Below the pieces are notes generated by a model. The model did no database searches. It was not told the origin of the DNA and saw nothing but the letters and a program-made list of their open reading frames with translations. Shown piece after piece: positions 59,401 to 64,000 of a DNA stretch of 64,000 nt (position 1 is the stretch's first letter; every line of letters starts with the position of its first letter). Where the stretch lies: contig VIIQ02000020.1 of NCBI GenBank assembly GCA_007449985.2, positions 124,001 through 188,000 on the forward strand, in the 5' to 3' direction. The translations under genes and the position numbers were made by a program. Source of the stretch: Desmodesmus armatus (lineage: Eukaryota > Chlorophyta > Chlorophyceae > Sphaeropleales > Scenedesmaceae).

Positions 59401-61839
59401 ACAGTTGCAGTGCTTTGCACTCAATCGGCCAGTGGCTTTGCCACTGCGTCCAGTGCTAGTCGCACAAGTGGGATCTTTGATCCTTGTCTGCTGCAGCGTA
59501 TGCCTTGCTCCTTTGTGGGGCCCACAAAGGTCCCAGGGGGGAGGTATGTAGCAGGCAACAAGGGAAACAGCTCTACAGTTGGTTCCAGCCAGGGCAATTC
59601 CTGCCCTTTTGGGGTTTAGGGTTGTTCTGGTTCCCCGGTCGAGGAGCGGTGCTGGGGCTAAGTAGGATTGAAGGACCATTCCCGAAACAATTCCCTTGCA
59701 GTATGTAATGCTACAGTCCACCCCACGCTCAGTTCACTTCATCGGACGCAAAGGCAGTGTTGCATCACATAATAGCACGCCAGTTGGAAACACGCATGAT
59801 GTGGCACCGTGGCATGCTATTTGCAGGGAATGACCCAGCCTGACTCAGGCAGTGCCGCTGCAGCATGAGTGACCTATCGCTTGATCCCTTGCTGCTGTTG
59901 TCTTCGCTCTGCAGCAACTGCGCTGACATCAGGATCAACAGCGGACCGTCAACTGGCTGCACCACGCAGTGCCCAACACCTACCAATACATGCCAGACAG
60001 GTGCGACGCATTGACCGTCAGCGCTCGGTATCAAGGGGATGCCTGCTTTGGCCTGACCAGCCTTGCCATATAGTAAATGTCCCCAGTTGACCTCAACAAT
60101 GCGGAGCCTCCTTGTTTCGGAAACAACACTGTCAGCCAAAGGGTGGAGACTGTGACATGCTGGCAGCAGCAATATGCAGGGCGCCTGTGCGGCACAACAG
60201 GGCTTGGCAAATAATGTGAGTCCAGCTCTGTAGAAACGACATTGCCACATGGACTAGCAGGCATCACCGTGCAGAGTCTGGGTGCTGAGCACCCACTGCC
60301 AGCGGCTGGCGGCTCAGCTGGTAGGCCATCAAACCTTGTCGGACTGCATGACGGAGTGTCTGTATCGCTGCTGACACTCACTCACAGGTGGCGGCTGCAA
60401 CACTGCCACGAGGGCCTGCAACCCCATCACCAACGTCCAGAACGGCGCAGCATGCTCCGGCGGAACCTGCCAGAACGGTATCTGCCAAGCAACCGGTAAG
60501 TGACCATCACCTTCATCAGATGACAGGCTGCGGCAGCCTGCACAGAGCACAGTGACAGTTTCAACAGCTTCATGGCAATGCACAGGTCGGTGGCAACCGG
60601 GAGACTGGCCACCCGAGTAAGCAGGGCATAGTCCAAAGCTATGATGGGCCATCACGGCAAGTGGCAAGTCTGACGGTTGACTGTGACGCTGCCTCCTGCA
60701 CTCCACCACAGGTTGCCCGACAGCTTGTCCCAGCCCTACACAGTGCCAGACAGGTGAGCTGCTCACATGGCATGAGCCATGAGCTGAGCAATGCCAGTGT
60801 TTCATCAGCATTTGATGCCATTGCAGTGTCGACTTGTGTGGTTCCTACTACTAGTAGGAAGTAGGCCGCCATCAGATGCTTTGTGCGCTCGGCACGCTGT
60901 TGGCTTGCTGTAGCCACTCAGTCAGGTGCCAGGAGGACACACCAGCTTGCCACTGCATATGCACTGCACTGGCAGGTGTTTTGCTGAGCTGCAGGCTGTC
61001 ATTGCATGACCGCGGGTGCTGCTCACTGCTTGCTGTATTGTGCAGGTGGTGGCTGCAACACTGCCACAAGGACCTGCAACCCCATCACCAACCGCCCCAA
61101 CGGCCAGTCCTGCAACGGAGGAACTTGTCAGAACGGCGTGTGCCAGACTGCACCGACACCACCCCCACCATCTACTAGTGACCCCTGCCCCGGCATCGCC
61201 CCAGGCCCAGCACGTGCAACTTGCTTTTGCAAGAGCCCCCGTCTTACTGGGAGGTATCAGGACACTGCCCGGCAGTGCTCTGGTGGCTTCTGGTGCTACT
61301 CTGGAGGCTCATCGTACATCCCGTGTGGAACAGGGCTGAGGTACAACCCTAGCATTGGTGTCTGTGACTGGTTGTCCAATGTGGCATGCGATGGGAGGGT
61401 TGGTCTTGCTAGTGTTGCGCGACGCTTTGGGGGATCTGCTGCGCTTGTTGGAGCAGAGGTTGTGGATGTTGCCGGCTTGAACGCCACTTTGGTGGAGTCT
61501 GCTGACCAGGTTGCTGCAATGACGGCAGCATCTGTGGGTGAGCCGGAGCAGCTTGCTGATGCTGCCGCCTCCGAGGCAGAGTCTGCCACCGTGGCTGCGG
61601 CTGCCAGTGTTGTTGCACCTGAGCAGCCTGGTGAAGATGTCGCTGCTGCAGCAGCCGCAACTGTTGCACCTGAGCAGACCCCCGTTGTCGATGCTGCAGC
61701 TGCAGCTGGTGCTGTTCCTGTGTTGGAGCCTGTGGCCGTTGCTACAGCAGATCCTGCTGCAGCTGTAGCTGCTCCTGTGCTGGCTGACCCCACAGTTGTG
61801 ACTGAGGGTGGCCTTGCTGCCGATACTGGCAGTGGCTGA
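50429..61839 (+). CDS. AA15-like lytic polysaccharide monooxygenase with Cys repeats and CBM14-like domain
   Basis: Exons: 50429-50672, 50736-51035, 51874-52025, 52221-52273, 52506-52671, 53145-53234, 59915-60000, 60388-60495, 60712-60753, 61046-61839. Phases agree everywhere except that exon 2 needs one base fewer in an 11-G run (50985-50995). The model is about 677 residues. A signal peptide ends VAA, exposing the copper-brace His of HGSLYVPRARNW. The second His is in IIAANHGG. Family marks include CVLQWEYLTLNSC and VIPEVFYNCADI. After the catalytic domain come two GGCNTATRTCNP-type Cys repeats, then a CBM14/peritrophin-like segment (GRYQDTARQCSGGFWCY, IGVCDWLSNVAC), then an Ala/Val/Pro-rich tail. 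AA15 enzymes oxidatively cleave chitin or cellulose, so a secreted wall or chitin-active enzyme is inferred. Intron 6 (6.7 kb) holds nested transposons. Confidence 0.8.
50850..50897 (+). other. candidate 48-nt intron in the first LPMO gene
   Basis: Removing GTGAGG..GATGCAG keeps the frame (48 nt) and brings CIGCGHC next to VCGDPFQ. The second LPMO copy has TTGATGCAG followed by a matching start at 63995, which supports this acceptor. Without removal the frame stays open, so both forms are possible. Confidence 0.5.
51036..51864 (+). other. intron 2 of the first LPMO gene
   Basis: An 829- or 838-bp intron beginning GTGGGACC. It contains a CCCA-rich tract at 51041-51075 and no gene. The acceptor is either CATAG (exon from 51865) or CAAAG (exon from 51874). 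Both preserve phase. Confidence 0.55.
53354..53468 (+). repeat. 5' LTR, first part
   Basis: Matches 59547-59661 base for base as far as I compared. It ends GGGGCTAA, where the nested element begins. Confidence 0.92.
53495..53790. repeat. left subterminal CTACCCTAGTAGCAG repeats
   Basis: More than ten copies of ACTACCCTAGTAGCAG-like units in both orientations. The same motif recurs at the right end (57270-57420). Confidence 0.9.
54316..56402 (-). pseudogene. intron-bearing coding remnant carried by the nested TIR element
   Basis: Minus-strand exon-like pieces lie inside the element. The best is 54447-54316, with acceptor TTATGCAG, phase 0, 43 residues with VVIGEKKMKAAATTAKAWLG and stop TAG. 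Others include 56402-56286 (ATG, RLSHLQLALVQQRYHMLEYM, then a GT donor), a piece near 55820 (MASDLAETLRNAHEGPG with a perfect GTGAGT donor), 55686-55560 (TDQILDLWGVTHRKVD) and about 54940-54850 (IKLELDMEVEEVSTQLRS). The pieces do not all join in phase, so a decayed host gene is more likely than an active one. I do not recognise the product, and it does not resemble a DDE transposase or Myb-like Harbinger partner. Confidence 0.45.
57440..57519 (+). repeat. 5' LTR, second part
   Basis: Continues the LTR after the nested element and matches 59662-59741 with about two differences. Confidence 0.92.
57486..59258 (+). CDS. truncated retrotransposon Pol: RNase H end, integrase, chromodomain
   Basis: An open frame of 590 residues. 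The first ATG (57486) lies in the LTR. The retroelement part starts near 57531, inside RNase H (RQARWSEFLQMFDF, YRPGRSNVADPLSRLP). Integrase follows with its HHCC zinc finger (H..HIYAGHFG, CDTCQRNK). The DDE catalytic residues lie in SLDFVTDLP, LRDRGTQFMS and TERVNRVLEDLL. A GPF/Y module (RWLGPFRVVKRISSVAYKL) and a C-terminal chromodomain (EVETILSHRD, YLIKWQGYAHEHNTWEP) follow. Chromodomains direct integration to chromatin. Gag, protease, reverse transcriptase and most of RNase H are missing, so the element cannot move alone. Confidence 0.9.
   Translation: MLQSTPRSVHFIGSGDRRQARWSEFLQMFDFDWAYRPGRSNVADPLSRLPDPVAPVHAQSSQTLAALCSRVAADPPAATGAAPVACNSPALLELVRSGYDADPRFADTAQKHHLSFDKKQSLWLKGHKVVVPDVTHIKAQIFLGVHAHIYAGHFGVQKTEELITRYFWWPGLRDFVQSQIQKCDTCQRNKPLNRPSAGKLMPLPVPGYRWEVVSLDFVTDLPKTNNGYDAVCVFVDKLTKMVQISPTVSDCDAPELAQIFLRDIYRLHGLLKQFLRDRGTQFMSRFFTRLCHGLGIQQLPSTAFHPQTDGQTERVNRVLEDLLRHFTNAEQTNWDTLLPMVEFAINNSKHASSGFTPFFLNYGLHPKTPLSIQVPSVEEAPVTDLGAPAVTKFVADLQAALGKAKALLLAAQDRQKAYADTRRSPDPDFTAGQEVLLSSKNIPLKHPGSHKLLPRWLGPFRVVKRISSVAYKLELPPTMSRLHPVFHTSLLKPYRSDGPYQPPPPVVLQDGSEEFEVETILSHRDRKLPRSKRTVREYLIKWQGYAHEHNTWEPAKNLTNSADLLTEYLARVKTGAGTRRRTTKRKSATE
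59547..59741 (+). repeat. 3' LTR, 195 bp
   Basis: Starts TGTAGC after a polypurine tract and ends TTCA. It is uninterrupted and shows the empty site (CTAAGTAGG) of the nested TIR element. Confidence 0.93.
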
Positions 61840-61865
61840 GCATCATGCAAGGCCTGCAGCAGCCT

Positions 61866-61907
61866 TATACTGGGAGGCTGTTGTACTGGGAACTTCCCAG
61901 TATAGGC
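61866..61907 (+). repeat. 3' UTR inverted repeat of the first LPMO gene
   Basis: TATACTGGGA near 61867 pairs with TCCCAGTATA near 61896, about 30 nt after the stop codon. Confidence 0.6.
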
Positions 61908-62221
61908 TTAGTCACAGCCTGTGAGTGAGTCACTCAGAGGCTTTGCCAGGGCCACTTGTTGCACCAGTGGTGTGTCATGCATCAAAAGGGTTTAGTGGGC
62001 AGATGATCGGTATGTCACCAATGACTCATTGTCAGACAGGTGACGTTGTTGGTTGTTCCCGCCAAAATGGTGTTTCAGTCGGCACAGAGTGCAACAGCCT
62101 CTCTCAGCATGAAATGCTGGTGGGGCTGTTGTGCTTGAGCCACATTGTTGTGCTGCAGCTTTATCTCTTGCTAGAAGTACTTGTGCTTTTCCTTCAAAGT
62201 TTCTGTGGCCCTCGCTGATTT

Positions 62222-62600
62222 GCTGCAGTACAGCTGCTTGGTACTAGAAGGGGCAGCAAGTGTGGGAGTTGATGACCATTTGCAGCTGCTGCAGCCAGAG
62301 CCGGTCTGTGTGTCTGGCGTCTACAGTGCATGACATTGATTGCTTTGGGGTGTGCATGGCGAGCCTGCAACTGCAGGCAGCCTGGGCCCGTAGTATCATC
62401 GCAACATGTAGAAGCTGCTGTGACCATGCTGCGCAGTAGCCAGCTGGCAGGCGCCTGCAGGGCCCCGAGAATGCTTGATTTGTTGTGCTGAACCTGCTTG
62501 ATGCACACCAGTTGGGCCTTGGTACAGGAGCAGCTGCTGCAGACTCAACACACTTCATGGTAAACAAACAGCTACCGTAGCTGCTGACAGCGTGCACGGG
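62222..62600. repeat. dispersed repeat, copy 2
   Basis: Partner of 46920-47230 in the same orientation. It shares several exact stretches of 14-20 bp and is longer by internal insertions. Confidence 0.7.
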
Positions 62601-63411
62601 ACAATCCTTGTTTCACTCCCAGTGCAGCCATGTGGCATGCCACATGGCGTGCTTGATATGTGCAGGTGTAACACTGTTTGCCAGTCATGCATCAAGCTGA
62701 CAAGGGGCAATGAGTTGGCTTTGGTCAGTGTTTCGTGACATGTTCCGTTCTGTTGTCACAACAGCAGCATGACACTGTCCAGCTGCTTCACGTGGGGTCC
62801 GCCCCCTGGCTTGTGTGGTGTGACAGTCTCTCTGCACTGGCTTCACTGCAGCCAGAGTAGCAGATCATGCATGATGAACAATCAGTGCTGCTCTGGTGGC
62901 TACTGTCATGAATCTGCCATGCAACAGCAGCTAGCCGATGCTTTCCACTTTCGTTGACATCTGCTGAGGCTTGACCGACGGTCATTCACCAGCTTCTAAG
63001 CATGAAGTCGCTGAGTTCCGCCCATCTGCAGCGTTCGCTGCGCGCCTGAGGCCATCAGCTGGCTTGTTGCAAGTGGGCCAGCTCATCAGCAGTGACCTTC
63101 CTGTCAACTTCAGGTCACCCTTCCTGTCAGCTTCGTGTCACCCAGCGAGCAGTAGCTTCCATGTTGCTGCAAAACCAGCTATTCAAGTCCTGTGAATATT
63201 TTGCGCAGCTGCTGCGACGGTGGCAACGCTCCTATCGCAGAGTGTGGGAGGATGCTGACACGAAGCTGACAGGAAGGCCGGTACATTCGTGGATTCGATA
63301 GCTTCCGTGTTAGACTTTCACATAGGCTATGAAGCCACTGGTGATGTACAAGGTGACCCACAACAGTACACAATACCTCGCTCACTGCAGAACGTACTGT
63401 GCCTGGTGCCG

Positions 63412-63592
63412 GTGAGTGACACGGCACCGCTTGACAAGGAAGCTTGATCTCAGCGCGCTGGAGCAAGCAACGTGCGAGATACCGCAGCATCTTGGTATAT
63501 GAGCATGAGTTTCAGCATGCGCCCCATCTGCGCCTGCATCCTGTCTAACCAATCTGTCTGTTGTATCTGCTGTGAACATGTTGGACCTGCAG
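63412..63592 (+). other. 5' UTR intron of the second LPMO gene
   Basis: Donor GCCG|GTGAGTGAC and acceptor GGACCTGCAG, placed as in the first LPMO gene, ten bases before the ATG. Confidence 0.6.
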
Positions 63593-63602
63593 GCCAACCA
63601 CC

Positions 63603-64000
63603 ATGGGGGTTCTTCAAGTTGCGCTGCTGGCGTTCTTGGCTGTTGCAGCTTGCCCCGGGCAGGTTGCAGCGCATGGATCCCTCTACGTCCCCCGTCCTCG
63701 CAACTGGTTGTCGCCCATCCCTGCTGGATCCAGCCCTCCTCCTTGGTATACCTTTCCTAACAATATCAACGGCGTTGAGAACTTCGGCAACGGACATGGT
63801 CCCTCACTGACGAAACCGACCATGGGGCCAGGTGTGTTTGGTGATAGTAGTAGAACAGACAGGAATCCAGCGACCCAGGCAGCAGGCGTGTAGTGTACGT
63901 GTGCTGTGTAGAAACTTGCAGACGACTAGTTTCGGATCGGCTCTTGCGGAACCCAAGTGATGCCTACATAACCATTTGCAATTGTTGATGCAGGAGTGTG
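63603..64000 (+). CDS. second AA15-like LPMO, 5' end only
   Basis: Exon 1 is 63603-63831 (ATG after CCAACCACC), ending G before GTGTGTTT. It codes a signal peptide ending QVAA and the mature start HGSLYVPRPRNW with the copper-brace His. It continues WYTFPNNINGVENFGNGHG, clearly parallel to the first LPMO. A candidate second exon starts at 63995 after TTGATGCAG (then GAGTGTG, G-V-C) and would match the VCGDPF part of the first gene. The middle exon of the first gene (GGTGDIANPALAL) has no visible counterpart in 63832-63994. The gene runs off the window. Confidence 0.78.

Larger units (their letters stand above)
53354..59741 (+). mobile_element. Ty3/gypsy chromovirus LTR retrotransposon, internally deleted, interrupted
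   Basis: The LTRs are 195 bp, begin TGTAGC and end TTCA. The 5-bp target duplication TCGGA lies at 53349-53353 and 59742-59746. The 5' LTR is 53354-53468 plus 57440-57519, the 3' LTR 59547-59741. The two LTRs differ at about two positions, so the insertion is young. A primer-binding site TGGTAGCGGAG (57521) matches the 3' end of an initiator-Met tRNA. A polypurine tract AGGGGGGAGGT precedes the 3' LTR. The internal part codes only the end of RNase H, integrase and chromodomain. It sits in sense orientation in intron 6 of the LPMO gene. Confidence 0.92.
61840..63300. other. spacer between the two LPMO genes
   Basis: No supported gene. It holds a hairpin at 61866-61907, the second copy of a dispersed repeat (62222-62600), and from about 62810 a stretch similar to the upstream region of the first LPMO gene. 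Confidence 0.5.

Overview
The window reads as nuclear DNA of a green alga, most likely a chlorophycean of the Scenedesmus/Sphaeropleales kind. The genes are intron-rich with GT..AG junctions. Coding strands are full of CAG/CTG triplet runs. One gene is an octotricopeptide-repeat (OPR) protein with a RAP domain, a family greatly expanded in chlorophytes. No operons, Shine-Dalgarno signals or CRISPR arrays are present. The lineage is an inference; no ribosomal or organellar marker is in the window.

Layout. 1.1-7.1 kb (-): a ten-exon secreted protein with PAN/Apple-like Cys modules and a GPI-type tail. 8.1-11.5 kb (-): a complete seven-exon RlmI-type methyltransferase. 12.1-14.0 kb (+): a four-exon single-pass membrane protein of unknown function, with a 104-bp tandem repeat starting at its stop. 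15.4-17.3 kb (-): a two-exon organelle-targeted protein. 19.7-22.3 kb (-): the OPR/RAP protein. 22.5-24.0 kb: a 790-bp tandem duplication between two divergent genes. 24.0-25.9 kb (+): an ARM-like protein. 28.3-29.7 kb (-): a BTB/POZ-type protein with twin perfect palindromes in its 3' half. 32.0-45.4 kb (-): a giant nine-exon coiled-coil protein of about 3,745 residues. 45.5-50.1 kb: repeats, including a tRNA-derived SINE candidate. 50.1-61.8 kb (+): an AA15-like lytic polysaccharide monooxygenase (LPMO) with Cys repeats and a CBM14-like chitin-binding domain. 63.3 kb to the edge: a second LPMO paralogue.

The most striking structure is a nest in intron 6 of the first LPMO gene. A chromodomain Ty3/gypsy LTR retrotransposon (53354-59741, 195-bp LTRs, 5-bp target duplication TCGGA) sits in the intron. 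It has lost gag, protease and reverse transcriptase. Its 5' LTR is split by a 3,968-bp element (53469-57436) with about 47-bp terminal inverted repeats and a TAA target duplication. That element carries intron-bearing minus-strand coding sequence that does not look like a transposase.

A second recurring theme is short, diverged copies of exon ends lying just outside or between the exons they came from (3.8, 14.0, 15.3, 15.8-16.0, 31.6-31.9 kb). The genes do not form a pathway. The two cell-surface proteins (PAN protein, LPMOs) and the two organelle-type proteins (OPR, 15.4-17.3 kb) are the functional groups that can be named. For the multi-exon models, splice junctions were chosen by GT/AG signals, and reading phase was checked across every junction. 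The exceptions are stated in the entries.
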